64,000 bases of DNA from an uncultured Alistipes sp. (GTDB lineage Bacteria; Bacteroidota; Bacteroidia; Bacteroidales; Rikenellaceae). Location: the NCBI GenBank assembly GCA_900769405.1, contig CAAGGL010000026.1, positions 1 through 64,000 of the forward strand, in the 5' to 3' direction. Both the position numbers and the translations under genes were made by a program. Each line of letters begins with the position of its first letter. The stretch's first letter is position 1. Of the stretch, positions 7,971 to 17,727 are shown one piece after another. The notes under the pieces are model-generated. The model searched no databases. It was not told where the DNA came from and saw nothing but the letters and a program-made list of their open reading frames with translations.

Positions 7971-10814
7971 ATGTCATTTGATAGATTCGCATCGCGCCAC
8001 ATCGGTCCCGATGCAGCACAACTCAAAGAGATGCTCGACGTGATCGGCGTCGAAAGCCGCGAAGAGCTTATCTCGCAGGTTATTCCGCAGTCGATCCGTC
8101 TGCGCAAACCCCTCGCACTGCCCAAAGAGGGTCTGAGCGAGTTCCAATTTGCTCAACTCATTCGTTCGCTCGCGGAGCGTAACCGCCCCCTGCGTTCGTT
8201 CATCGGTATGGGCTACTACCCTGCCGCTGTGCCCGCCGTAATCTCGCGTAACGTATTCGAGAACCCCGCGTGGTACACCTCATACACCCCCTATCAGGCT
8301 GAGATCTCGCAGGGTCGTTTGGAGGCACTGCTCAACTATCAGACGGCGATCATTTCGCTTACAGGTATGCAGATCGGTAACTGCTCGCTGCTGGACGAGG
8401 CTACCGCTACGGCCGAGGCAATGTTGATGATGTTCGCTCTGCGTTCGCGCGAGGCCGTTAAGCAGGGCCGCAACGCGTTGTTCGTTGACGAGAAACTCTT
8501 CCCGCAGACTATGGACGTACTGCTCACTCGTAGCGAACCGTTCGGTATCGAAATTATTTGCGACAACTTCGACGAGTATGAGTTCACGGGTCGTGAGTTC
8601 GGTGCCATCGTTCAGTACCCCGCCACTGACGGTGAGGTGCGCAACTATGAAGGCTTTGCAGCGAAGGCTCACGAGGCAGGTGCTCTGGTTACGGCGGTGA
8701 GTGATCTGCTCTCGCTCGTACTGTTGAAGGCTCCCGCTGAGTGGGGCGCCGACATCGCAGTGGGTGGCACGCAGCGTATGGGTACCCCGATGGGATTCGG
8801 TGGTCCGAGCGCTGGCTATATGGCTACACGCGAGGAGTTTAAGCGCAATATGCCCGGTCGAATCATCGGAGTGAGTGTCGATCGTTTGGGCAACAAGGCT
8901 CTGCGTATGGCTTTGCAGATGCGTGAGCAGCACATCAAGCGCGAGCGCGCTACGTCGAACATCTGTACCGCTTCGGCGCTGATGGCTTCGATGGTTGGTT
9001 TCTATGCAGTTTATCACGGTGCTGAGGGTCTGCGTCGCATTGCCGAGCATATCCATTCGGCTGCCGCAACCGTTGCTGAGGCTGTCGAAGCTCTGGGTTG
9101 CACGCTGTTGCACCGCTCGTTCTTCGATACAATCGAGGTTACTGATGTTGACGCTGCCGTGGTGCAGTCGCTGGCATTGGAGCGCGGCATCAACTTCTTC
9201 TACCCCGCTTCGGGTGGCGTGCGTATGAGTTTCGACGAGGTTACAACCGACGAGGAGATCGCAACCATTGTCGAGATCTTCGCTATGGCTAAGGGTCGCA
9301 AGGCTCCCAAGACGGTGAAGGCTGCAAGCAAGGCTTACTACCCCTCTGAGTTGGTACGCGAGAGCGCTATCCTGACTGAGCCCGTATTCAACAAATATCG
9401 CAACGAGAGCGACCTGATGCGCTACATCAAGCGCTTGGAGCACCGCGACATCTCGCTGGCTGACAGTATGATCTCGCTCGGTTCGTGTACGATGAAACTG
9501 AATGCTGCGGCTATTATGCAGCCCCTCAGCCTGGCAGGTTTTGCCGATGTTCACCCCTTCACTCCCGCTGATCAAGTCGAGGGTTACAAGATGTTGATCG
9601 AGGATTTGGAGCAGGATCTGGCTACCATTACAGGTTTTGCGGCTTGCTCGTTGCAGCCCAACTCGGGCGCTGCGGGTGAGTATGCAGGTCTGATGGTGAT
9701 CCGCGCATACCACCAGAGCCGCGGTCAGGGCTACCGTAACATCGTGCTGATCCCCGCATCGGCCCACGGTACCAACCCCGCATCGGCAGCTATGGCTGGT
9801 ATGAAGATCGTGACCGTAGCGTGCGACGCAAACGGCAACATCGACGTCGAGGATTTGAAGGCTAAGGCCGAGCAGTACAGCAGCGAGTTGTGCGGTTTGA
9901 TGGTTACCTACCCCTCGACTCACGGTGTGTTCGAGAGCCGTATCCGCGAGATCGTTGACGCAGTGCACGACGCTGGTGGTCAGGTATATATGGACGGTGC
10001 AAATATGAACGCTCAGGTAGGTTTGACCAACCCCGGTTATATCGGTGCCGATGTCTGCCATCTGAACCTCCACAAGACCTTCGCAATGCCTCACGGTGGT
10101 GGTGGTCCCGGTGTTGGTCCGATCTGCGTGGCTGCACACCTGGCGAAGTTCCTTCCCTCGCACTCGCTGGTTGAAACCGGTGGCGAGGAGGGTATCACCG
10201 CAGTTTCGTCGTCGCCCTGGGGTAGCGCAATGCTGTTGCCTATCACCTACGGCTACATCAAGATGCTCGGCGAGAGCGGTCTGCGCGAGGCTACCGAAAT
10301 GGCAATCGTCAATGCAAACTATATGTCGGCAGCTCTGTCGAAGGAGTTCCGCACATACTATACGGGCGAGAACGGTCGCGTAGGTCACGAGATGATCCTC
10401 GACCTGCACGAGTTCAAGAAGCTCTATGGCGTCGATACGGGCGATATGGCGCGCCGTTTGATGGACTACGGTTTCCACGCTCCTACCCTCTCGTTCCCCG
10501 TACACGATACGTTTATGATCGAGCCTACGGAGAGTGAGCCTAAGGCCGAGATGGATCGTTTTATCGAGGCTATGATCTCTATCAAGCGTGAGTGCGAAGC
10601 TGTGGCAGAGAGTGGCAACACCACCGACAACCCGATCGTCAATGCGCCCCATACGGCAAGCGAGTTGGCGGGCGAGTGGTCGCACCCCTACACCCGCGAG
10701 CAGGCAGTATTCCCGCTCGAATGGGTTAAGCAGAGCAAGTTCTTCCCCTACGTTTCGAAGATCGATAACGGTTTCGGCGACCGCAACCTGATCTGCACCT
10801 GCAAGGAGTTGTAA
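7971..10814 (+). CDS. gcvP: Glycine dehydrogenase (decarboxylating), P-protein of glycine cleavage
   Basis: PLP enzyme that decarboxylates glycine and passes the aminomethyl group to lipoyl-GcvH. At 947 aa it is the fused type in which P1- and P2-like halves lie in one chain. The PLP-binding lysine is K702 in NLHKTFAMPHGGGGPG, followed by the glycine-rich loop; the N-terminus RHIGPD and YYPAAVPAVISRNVFENP are typical. The partners gcvT and gcvH are not in the window, so P-protein is encoded apart from them. The preceding dyad and TetR gene suggest dedicated control. Codon use looks optimised, fitting a well-expressed enzyme. Confidence 0.97.
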   Translation: MSFDRFASRHIGPDAAQLKEMLDVIGVESREELISQVIPQSIRLRKPLALPKEGLSEFQFAQLIRSLAERNRPLRSFIGMGYYPAAVPAVISRNVFENPAWYTSYTPYQAEISQGRLEALLNYQTAIISLTGMQIGNCSLLDEATATAEAMLMMFALRSREAVKQGRNALFVDEKLFPQTMDVLLTRSEPFGIEIICDNFDEYEFTGREFGAIVQYPATDGEVRNYEGFAAKAHEAGALVTAVSDLLSLVLLKAPAEWGADIAVGGTQRMGTPMGFGGPSAGYMATREEFKRNMPGRIIGVSVDRLGNKALRMALQMREQHIKRERATSNICTASALMASMVGFYAVYHGAEGLRRIAEHIHSAAATVAEAVEALGCTLLHRSFFDTIEVTDVDAAVVQSLALERGINFFYPASGGVRMSFDEVTTDEEIATIVEIFAMAKGRKAPKTVKAASKAYYPSELVRESAILTEPVFNKYRNESDLMRYIKRLEHRDISLADSMISLGSCTMKLNAAAIMQPLSLAGFADVHPFTPADQVEGYKMLIEDLEQDLATITGFAACSLQPNSGAAGEYAGLMVIRAYHQSRGQGYRNIVLIPASAHGTNPASAAMAGMKIVTVACDANGNIDVEDLKAKAEQYSSELCGLMVTYPSTHGVFESRIREIVDAVHDAGGQVYMDGANMNAQVGLTNPGYIGADVCHLNLHKTFAMPHGGGGPGVGPICVAAHLAKFLPSHSLVETGGEEGITAVSSSPWGSAMLLPITYGYIKMLGESGLREATEMAIVNANYMSAALSKEFRTYYTGENGRVGHEMILDLHEFKKLYGVDTGDMARRLMDYGFHAPTLSFPVHDTFMIEPTESEPKAEMDRFIEAMISIKRECEAVAESGNTTDNPIVNAPHTASELAGEWSHPYTREQAVFPLEWVKQSKFFPYVSKIDNGFGDRNLICTCKEL

Positions 10815-10861
10815 TAGAACAATAAGGAATTACATAAACATTTAATAAACAACACAAAACA

Positions 10862-11401
10862 ATGAAAGTAGAACAGAACAAATTTGTAGCGGTAGATTAC
10901 AAACTTACAGTTGACGGCCAGATCGCTGACCAGTCGCACCCCGAACACCCCCTCGAATTTATCTTCGGCACGGGTATGTTGCTCCCCAAATTCGAAGAGG
11001 CTATTCTCGGTAAGGAGGTTGGCGACGAGGTGGCTTTCACACTCGAAGCAAAGGATGGTTACGGCGAGGTGATCGCTGAGGCTATCGTTGATCTGCCCAA
11101 AAACATATTTATGATCGACGGCAAGATCGCTGAGGAGATGCTCTTCATTGGCAACCAGGTGCCTATGAGCGACAACCAGGGTAACCGTATGCTCGGTACC
11201 ATCCGCGAGGTTGGTGAGGAGACCGTGAAGATGGACTTCAACCACCCGATGGCCGGTAAGACCCTCAACTTCGAGGTTAAGGTTGTTGGCGTACGCGACG
11301 TACAGCCCGAGGATCTGGCTCCGAAGGGCGGTTGCGGCTGCGGTTGCGAGCACGATAGTTGCGGCGACGATTGCGGTTGCAACGACGGCTGCTGCCACTA
11401 A
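10862..11401 (+). CDS. slyD: SlyD-like FKBP peptidyl-prolyl isomerase with Cys-rich tail
   Basis: Cytoplasmic prolyl isomerase and chaperone of the SlyD type. The FKBP part is split by an insert-in-flap domain (about residues 70-125), and SHPEHPLEFIFGTGMLLPKFEEAILG matches the SlyD signature in two overlapping pieces. The last 24 residues (156-179) are extremely rich in Cys, Gly, Asp and His, ending GCCH, a metal-binding tail like that of E. coli SlyD, which delivers nickel to hydrogenase. The tail here is shorter but dense in cysteine. It lies 47 bases after gcvP and shares a terminator with convergent cdaA. Confidence 0.88.
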   Translation: MKVEQNKFVAVDYKLTVDGQIADQSHPEHPLEFIFGTGMLLPKFEEAILGKEVGDEVAFTLEAKDGYGEVIAEAIVDLPKNIFMIDGKIAEEMLFIGNQVPMSDNQGNRMLGTIREVGEETVKMDFNHPMAGKTLNFEVKVVGVRDVQPEDLAPKGGCGCGCEHDSCGDDCGCNDGCCH

Positions 11402-11433
11402 TCGATCGGTCGGCCGAAAGCCGATCACGACAC

Positions 11434-11469
11434 AAAAAATCCCGCTTCCTCGACGGAGCGGGATTTTTT
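11434..11469. terminator. Bidirectional terminator between slyD and cdaA
   Basis: The stem pairs 11434-11446 (A6 then TCCCGCT) with 11457-11469 (AGCGGGA then T6), so it has U tracts in both directions and can end both convergent genes. Confidence 0.85.
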
Positions 11470-11488
11470 ATTGCTCAATGTTTTCGAA

Positions 11489-12316
11489 TTATTTCTCCTG
11501 CGACTGATTGCGCTTGAAACGGCGGAAGAATCGATCGGTGATACGGCTGCGCTCGACATTCATATTCAAGCGACGAACAAGCACCGACTTAAACTTATCG
11601 GGTTCGATATTGCGCTGAATGACACCGCCCTGCGCGATCGAGAGTGCGCCCGTCTCCTCCGATACAACTAAAATAATCGCGTCCGACACCTCGCTCATAC
11701 CCAATGCTGCGCGATGACGCGTGCCATACGACTTGGGCACCTGCGACTGCGTCGAGGGCAGGATACAGCGCGCTGCAACCACGCGATTACGATTGATGAT
11801 GATCGCACCATCGTGCAGCGGCGAGTTCTTGAAAAAGAGGTTCTCCAACAGCGACGGCGACACCTTGGCATCGACCGCAATACCACCCTCAGCCATCAGA
11901 CTCAGATCGCTCGTCTGTTGCAGCACAATCAATGCGCCCGTCTTGGTCTCCGACATATCAATGCACGCCTTGACCAACGAATCGACATCGAGATCTCCCT
12001 CGCCATTATCGCCATTGAACAGGCGCGATATGCGCTGGTTCTGCTGCAAGCCGAGCATCTGCAAAAAGCGGCGAATTTCGGGTTGGAAGATCACTACAAC
12101 CGCAATGATACCCACACCGATAAACTGTCCTAAAATACCCGAAAGAAGCTCCATATTGAGCGCACGAACCACTACATACATCAAGTAGAGCATCGCTACG
12201 CCCAAGATAATACTAAATGCATTCGTACCTCGCGTCACGCGGTAGAGGTAGTAGAGCATCATCGCTACCAGAAAGATATCGATTATATCGATTATGCCTA
12301 TGTGAATAAATCCCAT
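11489..12316 (-). CDS. cdaA: Diadenylate cyclase CdaA (c-di-AMP synthase)
   Basis: Membrane-bound enzyme that condenses two ATP into the second messenger c-di-AMP. Three N-terminal transmembrane helices (about residues 6-25, 33-51 and 62-78) are followed by a DAC (DisA_N) domain with the catalytic DGA motif at 169-171 (PLHDGAIII) and RHR at 200-202 (GTRHRAALG). At 275 aa it matches the family. It lies downstream of secDF on the same strand with a terminator between them. The known folP or glmM partners are not adjacent. c-di-AMP commonly controls osmolyte transport and wall homeostasis; targets here are unknown. Confidence 0.92.
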   Translation of the reverse strand: MGFIHIGIIDIIDIFLVAMMLYYLYRVTRGTNAFSIILGVAMLYLMYVVVRALNMELLSGILGQFIGVGIIAVVVIFQPEIRRFLQMLGLQQNQRISRLFNGDNGEGDLDVDSLVKACIDMSETKTGALIVLQQTSDLSLMAEGGIAVDAKVSPSLLENLFFKNSPLHDGAIIINRNRVVAARCILPSTQSQVPKSYGTRHRAALGMSEVSDAIILVVSEETGALSIAQGGVIQRNIEPDKFKSVLVRRLNMNVERSRITDRFFRRFKRNQSQEK

Positions 12317-12336
12317 TGTTTGCCTCGATTATTCCG

Positions 12337-12344
12337 CAAAACTA
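12337..12344 (-). promoter_or_regulatory. Possible promoter element for cdaA
   Basis: TAGTTTTG on the minus strand matches TAnnTTTG and lies about 20 bases before the cdaA start, immediately past the T run of the secDF terminator. No good -33 element is visible, so support is modest. Confidence 0.35.
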
Positions 12345-12350
12345 CACAAA

Positions 12351-12386
12351 AAAAAGAAGACCCGCAACCATTTGCGGGCCTTCTTT
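12351..12386 (-). terminator. Terminator of secDF
   Basis: A stem of about 14 bp (12353-12367 with 12372-12386, one mismatch) has a CCAT loop and is followed on the minus strand by a T run. It separates secDF from cdaA. Confidence 0.85.
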
Positions 12387-12410
12387 TATCGAATTATCCC
12401 TTTCGGGTGA

Positions 12411-15400
12411 TTAATTCTTCTTCTCCTTACCCTTGGTCATCATCTCGTAAGCAACGGGAGTTGCTACGAATACCGACGAGTAGGTACCTACGATGATACC
12501 GAACATCAGAGCGAAGACGAAACCACGGATGGTCTCACCACCGAACAAGAAGATCGCCAACAGAGTTACGAACGTAGTACCCGAAGTGTTCAACGTACGC
12601 GACAGAGTCGAGTTGATTGCCTTGTTGATGTTCTCACCGATCGAGCGCTTCGGATAGAGTGCCTGGTACTCACGGATACGGTCGAAGATAACCACGGTAT
12701 CGTTGATCGAGTAACCGATGATGGTCAGGATCGCTGCGATGAACGACTGGTTAACCTCCAATGCGAAGGGCAGCAGACCGTACAACAACGAGAACAGACC
12801 CATTACGAGCAGTGCGTTGTGAGTCAACGAAACAACGGCACCCATACCCCACTGCCACTTCTTGAATCGCAAGATGATGTACAGTGCGATTGCGATCAGC
12901 GAGAAGATAACCGCCATAATTGCCGAACGAGTCATATCGCGTGCGATCGAAGGACCGATCTTGTCAGCCGAGATGATACCGTTCTGGTCGTTCTGAGTGC
13001 TGGTGAAGCCTTCGAGAGTGATATCGTACGAGTAAAGACCCTTCAAGTTCTCATACAACAGCTGATCAACCTCTGCGGTAGCCTCCTCCGAAGTATCGTC
13101 GAACTTGTACTGGGTTACGATACGCATCTGGTTCTCGTCACCATACTGCTTAACCTCCAAGCTGACGCTGCTTGCATCGCCGGGGAATGCGTTCTCCAAT
13201 GCTGCACGAACATCATCAGCAGCTACGTTGTTGTCGAAACGAACTACATATGCACGACCACCGGTGAACTCAACACCCATATTGAAACCGCGGATTGCGA
13301 ACGATGCAATCGACAGAACCAACAGAGCACCCGAAACGAAGTATGCGATCTTACGCTTGCCAATGAAGTCGAACTTGGTGTTAGCCAACATATTCTCCGA
13401 CCACTTGTACGAGAACTTAACGTTCTTGCCCTTATTAACGCGAGCGTCAATGATCAGACGAGTGATATAGATCGAAGTAAATACCGAAGTGATGATACCG
13501 ATGATCAAGGTAGTTGCGAAACCCTGAACAGGACCGTTACCGAAGATGAACAGTACGATACCGGTGATCATAGTGGTCAGCTGACCGTCAACGATTGCCG
13601 AGTAAGCGTTGCTGTAACCGTCCTTGATAGCCAGACCGAGGCCCTTACCTGCGCGGAGCTCCTCCTTGATACGCTCGTAGATAATTACGTTAGCATCGAC
13701 AGCCATACCCATAGTCAACACGATACCTGCGATACCGGGCAGAGTCAGAACTGCACCGAACGATACCAATACGCCCATCAGCAAGAACAAGTTGGTGATC
13801 AATGCAACGCACGAGATCCAACCACCGGTGCTGTAGAATACACCCATATAGATAAGTACGAGCACGAATGCGATGATGAACGAGAAGATACCTGCGTTGA
13901 TCGACTCCTGACCCAGCGAGGGACCTACAACGGTATCCTGGATAATGCGCGACGGAGCGCGAACCTTACCCGACTTCAATACGTTAGCCAAGTCCTTTGC
14001 CTCGTTGATGGTGAAGTTACCGGTAATACGCGACTGACCACCGTCGATAGCCGACAATACGTTGGGAGCCGAGTAGATGTAACCGTCCAAAGCGATTGCG
14101 ATAGCGCGACCGATGTTCTGACCGGTCAGCTGTGCCCACTTCTGCATACCCTCCGAGTTCATAGTCATCGAAACCTCAGCATCTGCGCCCTGACGAGCGT
14201 AGTCAGCCGTAGCATCAACAACTACGCTACCATCCAGAGGAGCCTTGCCGTCGAAGGTATTAACCTTAACTGCGAACAACTCGAACTTACCATCGAAGGG
14301 ATCTGCGATACCCTCAGCAGCAGCGCGCTTGTTCTCGTAGGGCTTAACGCTCCACATAAAGCGTACGTCGCGGGGAAAGAGAGCCTTGATCTGGGGCATA
14401 GCCAGATACTTATTTACAATAGTGGTATCGGTCGAAGTAGCGTAACCAATGATCGGGTTGTTAGCGTCAGCGTAAACTGCACCGGGATACAGACGAACGA
14501 ACAGAGGATTCAACTTCTCCTGCTCCTCGATGCTCATACCCTCAGTTGCAACAGCCTCAGCAGCCTGATCTGCAACCTCAGCAACCAATGCGTTCTCCTC
14601 AACCTCAGCAGCCTCCTCGGTAGCCTCCTCAGCAACCTCCTCGGTAGCAGCTACCTCGCTTGCCTTGATGTTGCGCAACAGAGCATCAGCCTGCTCCAAA
14701 GCACCGATCAACTCGTTGGTGCTGTAAGTCTCCCAGAACTCCAACGATGCCGAACCCTGCAAAAGCTTACGTACACGCTCAGGCTCCTTAACACCCGGCA
14801 ACTCAACCAAGATACGGTTCGAGTTGGGCAGACGCTGGATATTGGGCGAGGTTACACCGAAACGGTCGATACGCGAACGCAGAATGTCATACGATGCTGC
14901 GATTGCGTCGTCGCTCTCAGCGCGCAGAACCTTCAAAACCTCCTCATCGGTCGAGTGAGCGTTGATCTCCTTCATCGACGGAGTGTTGAAGATCAGCGCC
15001 AAAGGCTGACCGCCCGACACCTGAGCATAGTTCTTAGCGAAAACAGCGATATAATCGCCACCATCGCGAGTCTGCTCCGAGGTGAGGCTCAGTGCTTCGA
15101 GGAACTTAGGATCCTGCGAGTCATCCGACAACGATTTCAGAACGTCACCCTGCTGAACTTCCAGCATTACGTTCATACCACCCTTCAAGTCCAGACCCAG
15201 GTTGATCTCCTTCTCCTGGCACTCCTTGTAAGTGTAATCTACGATACCCAAACTGTAAACGGGCAGGTTGCTAACAGAGTCAAGATACTGCTGTTCCATT
15301 TTGTCCTGCAGCTCAGCGGGATAGGTAGCAGCATACTCTGCTGCTTTCTTCTCAACTCTACGTGTCGCGAACGAGAACGAGAGCTGGTAAACACAGGCAA

Positions 15401-15446
15401 TCGCCAAAAGGACTGCCAATAGTTTAATTACGCCTTTGTTTTGCAT
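12411..15446 (-). CDS. secDF: Fused protein-export membrane protein SecDF
   Basis: Proton-driven accessory of the Sec translocon that helps complete export of proteins across the inner membrane. The single 1011-residue chain joins SecD (about 1-640) and SecF (about 680-1011), twelve transmembrane helices in all. SecD motifs include LGLDLKGG (84-91) and the conserved helix region GMAVDANVIIYERIKEEL; SecF has NDTVVIFDRIRE. The fusion is usual for Bacteroidota. Unusual is an Ala/Glu-rich low-complexity stretch at about 262-311 within the periplasmic P1 domain of SecD. A promoter-like element lies at 15534-15541 and a terminator at 12351-12386, so it is probably transcribed alone. Confidence 0.95.
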   Translation of the reverse strand: MQNKGVIKLLAVLLAIACVYQLSFSFATRRVEKKAAEYAATYPAELQDKMEQQYLDSVSNLPVYSLGIVDYTYKECQEKEINLGLDLKGGMNVMLEVQQGDVLKSLSDDSQDPKFLEALSLTSEQTRDGGDYIAVFAKNYAQVSGGQPLALIFNTPSMKEINAHSTDEEVLKVLRAESDDAIAASYDILRSRIDRFGVTSPNIQRLPNSNRILVELPGVKEPERVRKLLQGSASLEFWETYSTNELIGALEQADALLRNIKASEVAATEEVAEEATEEAAEVEENALVAEVADQAAEAVATEGMSIEEQEKLNPLFVRLYPGAVYADANNPIIGYATSTDTTIVNKYLAMPQIKALFPRDVRFMWSVKPYENKRAAAEGIADPFDGKFELFAVKVNTFDGKAPLDGSVVVDATADYARQGADAEVSMTMNSEGMQKWAQLTGQNIGRAIAIALDGYIYSAPNVLSAIDGGQSRITGNFTINEAKDLANVLKSGKVRAPSRIIQDTVVGPSLGQESINAGIFSFIIAFVLVLIYMGVFYSTGGWISCVALITNLFLLMGVLVSFGAVLTLPGIAGIVLTMGMAVDANVIIYERIKEELRAGKGLGLAIKDGYSNAYSAIVDGQLTTMITGIVLFIFGNGPVQGFATTLIIGIITSVFTSIYITRLIIDARVNKGKNVKFSYKWSENMLANTKFDFIGKRKIAYFVSGALLVLSIASFAIRGFNMGVEFTGGRAYVVRFDNNVAADDVRAALENAFPGDASSVSLEVKQYGDENQMRIVTQYKFDDTSEEATAEVDQLLYENLKGLYSYDITLEGFTSTQNDQNGIISADKIGPSIARDMTRSAIMAVIFSLIAIALYIILRFKKWQWGMGAVVSLTHNALLVMGLFSLLYGLLPFALEVNQSFIAAILTIIGYSINDTVVIFDRIREYQALYPKRSIGENINKAINSTLSRTLNTSGTTFVTLLAIFLFGGETIRGFVFALMFGIIVGTYSSVFVATPVAYEMMTKGKEKKN

Positions 15447-15533
15447 TTTTAGTTAATATTTATTATTTGTTATATTTTGTTACGTATTTTCTACGCATTT
15501 GGCTTCGTCATTACATAACTCGCCAATAGGGCA

Positions 15534-15541
15534 CAAAAATA
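15534..15541 (-). promoter_or_regulatory. Possible promoter element for secDF
   Basis: TATTTTTG on the minus strand matches TAnnTTTG. Initiation would leave a leader of about 80 AT-rich bases. The -33 position lacks a clear TTTG. Confidence 0.35.
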
Positions 15542-15615
15542 GTAATTTTTCTCTAAATACGCACATTTTTCCCTAAAATTATCATCATTTATCTCTCTGA
15601 ATGTGAATTAGGCAT

Positions 15616-15650
15616 AAAAAATCCCGACCTCCATACTCGGAGATCGGGAT
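15616..15650 (-). terminator. Terminator of dnaK
   Basis: Stem of about 12 bp (15621-15632 with 15639-15650, with a G-U pair) followed on the minus strand by a T run at 15616-15621. It lies 25 bases past the dnaK stop. Confidence 0.85.
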
Positions 15651-15674
15651 CTTTCTCAATATTTGAATGAGGTT

Positions 15675-17582
15675 TTATTTCACCTCCTCGAACTCAACGT
15701 CCTCAGGCTGCTGTGCACCGCCCTGTGCGCCGCCATTCTGCTGTGCGCCACCCTGAGCGTTCTGTGCCTGCTGCTGTGCCTGCTGGCTTGCGTAGATGTC
15801 CTGCGATGCTGCCTGCCAAGCGTTGTTCAACTCGGTCATTGCTGCGTCGATAGCTGCCAAATCAGCCGCCTTGTGAGCCTCTTTGAGCTTGCCCAGAGCA
15901 CCCTCGATCGCCGCCTTCTTGTCAGCGGGGATCTTGTCGCCGTACTCCTTCAACTGCTTCTCGGTGGTGAAGATGTGCGAGTCGGCAGCGTTGATCTTCT
16001 CGATGCGCTCCTTCTCCTCCTTATCCTTAGCCTCGTTAGCCTTAGCCTCGTCGCGCATACGCTGGATCTCCTGCTCGGTCAGACCCGACGACGCCTCGAT
16101 GCGGATCTTCTGCTCCTTGCCCGTACCCTTATCCTTAGCCGATACGTTCAAGATACCGTTAGCGTCGATGTCGAAGGTAACCTCGATCTGCGGAACACCA
16201 CGCGGAGCTGCGGGGATACCGTCGAGGTGGAAACGGCCGATCGACTTGTTGTCGCGTGCCATCGGGCGCTCACCCTGGCATACGTTGATCTCTACCGAAG
16301 GCTGGTTATCCGACGCGGTCGAGAATACCTCGCTCTTGCGGGTAGGAATGGTGGTGTTAGCCTCGATCAGCTTGGTGAACACACCGCCCAGAGTCTCGAT
16401 ACCGAGCGACAGCGGAGTAACATCCAACAGCAGCACGTCCTTAACCTCACCGGTCAAAACACCACCCTGAATCGAAGCACCGATAGCTACAACCTCATCG
16501 GGGTTCACGCTCTTGTTGGGGGTCTTGCCGAAGAACTCCTCTACAACCTTCTGGATTGCGGGGATACGGGTCGAACCACCTACGAGGATAACCTCGTCGA
16601 TCTGCGATGCCTGCAAGCCTGCGTCGCGCAGAGCGATCTTACAAGGCTCGATGGTCTTGCGTACCAAGTGGTCGCACAGCTGCTCGAACTTAGCGCGGGT
16701 CAAGGTCATCACCAAGTGCTGGGGAATACCATTTACGGGCATAATGTAGGGCAGGTTGATCTCGGTCGAAGTGGTTGACGAGAGCTCGATCTTAGCCTTC
16801 TCGGCAGCCTCCTTCAAGCGCTGCAATGCCATAGCGTCCTGGCGCAGGTCGATGCCGTGCTCCATCTTGAACGACTCGGCCATATAGTCGATCAGAACGT
16901 GGTCGAAGTCGTCACCACCCAGGTGAGTATCACCATTGGTCGATTTAACCTCGAATACGCCATCACCCAATTCAAGGATCGAGATATCGAACGTACCACC
17001 ACCGAGGTCGTAAACCGCGATCTTCATATCCTTGTTCTTCTTGTCCATACCGTAAGCCAAAGCTGCTGCGGTGGGCTCGTTGATGATACGACGTACCTTC
17101 AAACCAGCGATCTCACCAGCCTCCTTGGTAGCCTGACGCTGCGAATCCGAGAAGTAAGCGGGAACGGTGATCACTGCCTCGGTTACCTCAGTACCCAGAT
17201 AGTCCTCAGCGGTCTTCTTCATCTTCTGCAAGATGATAGCCGAGATCTCCTGAGCGGTGTACTGACGGCCGTCGATGTCAACACGGGGAGTGTTGTTGTC
17301 GCCACGAACAACGGTGTAGGGAACGCGAGCGATGTCGCCTGCAACCTGATCGTAGTTCTCACCCATAAAACGCTTGATCGAGAAGATCGTGCGCTTGGGG
17401 TTGGTGATAGCCTGACGCTTTGCGGGATCGCCCACCTTGCGCTCGTTAGCGTCGGTGAACGCAACGATCGAAGGGGTTGTGCGATGACCCTCGCTGTTGG
17501 GGATTACGACGGGCTCGTTGCCCTCCATAACTGCTACACACGAGTTGGTAGTACCTAAGTCGATACCGATAATCTTTGCCAT
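15675..17582 (-). CDS. dnaK: Chaperone protein DnaK (Hsp70)
   Basis: ATP-driven chaperone that binds exposed hydrophobic peptides, working with DnaJ and GrpE, which are encoded elsewhere in this window (49870-51711). It starts MAKIIGIDLGTTNSCVAVM; the phosphate-binding loops IAVYDLGGGTFDIS and EVILVGGSTRIPAIQ are intact. The nucleotide-binding domain covers about 1-385, the substrate domain 390-505 and the helical lid the rest. The 635-residue chain ends in a Gln/Gly/Ala linker and the acidic EDVEFEEVK tail. The upstream 360 bases lack a clean TTTG/TAnnTTTG promoter but hold a repeat cluster (17693-17771) that may be its stress promoter. Confidence 0.98.
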   Translation of the reverse strand: MAKIIGIDLGTTNSCVAVMEGNEPVVIPNSEGHRTTPSIVAFTDANERKVGDPAKRQAITNPKRTIFSIKRFMGENYDQVAGDIARVPYTVVRGDNNTPRVDIDGRQYTAQEISAIILQKMKKTAEDYLGTEVTEAVITVPAYFSDSQRQATKEAGEIAGLKVRRIINEPTAAALAYGMDKKNKDMKIAVYDLGGGTFDISILELGDGVFEVKSTNGDTHLGGDDFDHVLIDYMAESFKMEHGIDLRQDAMALQRLKEAAEKAKIELSSTTSTEINLPYIMPVNGIPQHLVMTLTRAKFEQLCDHLVRKTIEPCKIALRDAGLQASQIDEVILVGGSTRIPAIQKVVEEFFGKTPNKSVNPDEVVAIGASIQGGVLTGEVKDVLLLDVTPLSLGIETLGGVFTKLIEANTTIPTRKSEVFSTASDNQPSVEINVCQGERPMARDNKSIGRFHLDGIPAAPRGVPQIEVTFDIDANGILNVSAKDKGTGKEQKIRIEASSGLTEQEIQRMRDEAKANEAKDKEEKERIEKINAADSHIFTTEKQLKEYGDKIPADKKAAIEGALGKLKEAHKAADLAAIDAAMTELNNAWQAASQDIYASQQAQQQAQNAQGGAQQNGGAQGGAQQPEDVEFEEVK

Positions 17583-17727
17583 AATTTTGTCTATTTTTAA
17601 TTGTTATACTTATTTTCCGTATTTAAGTGTCGTTTTGCGCGACGTTTATTGTTGAAACAAAGGTTATACCAAACTCACCACTGGCTGTTTTTGGCATAAA
17701 AGTGGCCCTTATCGGCACCGAAAGGTC

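Noticed and set aside
17693..17708. Confirmed sigma-54 promoter on the plus strand
   Set aside because: TTGGCAT-N5-TGGC has the right spacing but mismatches at key bases, and the TGNCA sites would then lie downstream of it. Kept only as a hypothesis for dnaK on the minus strand.
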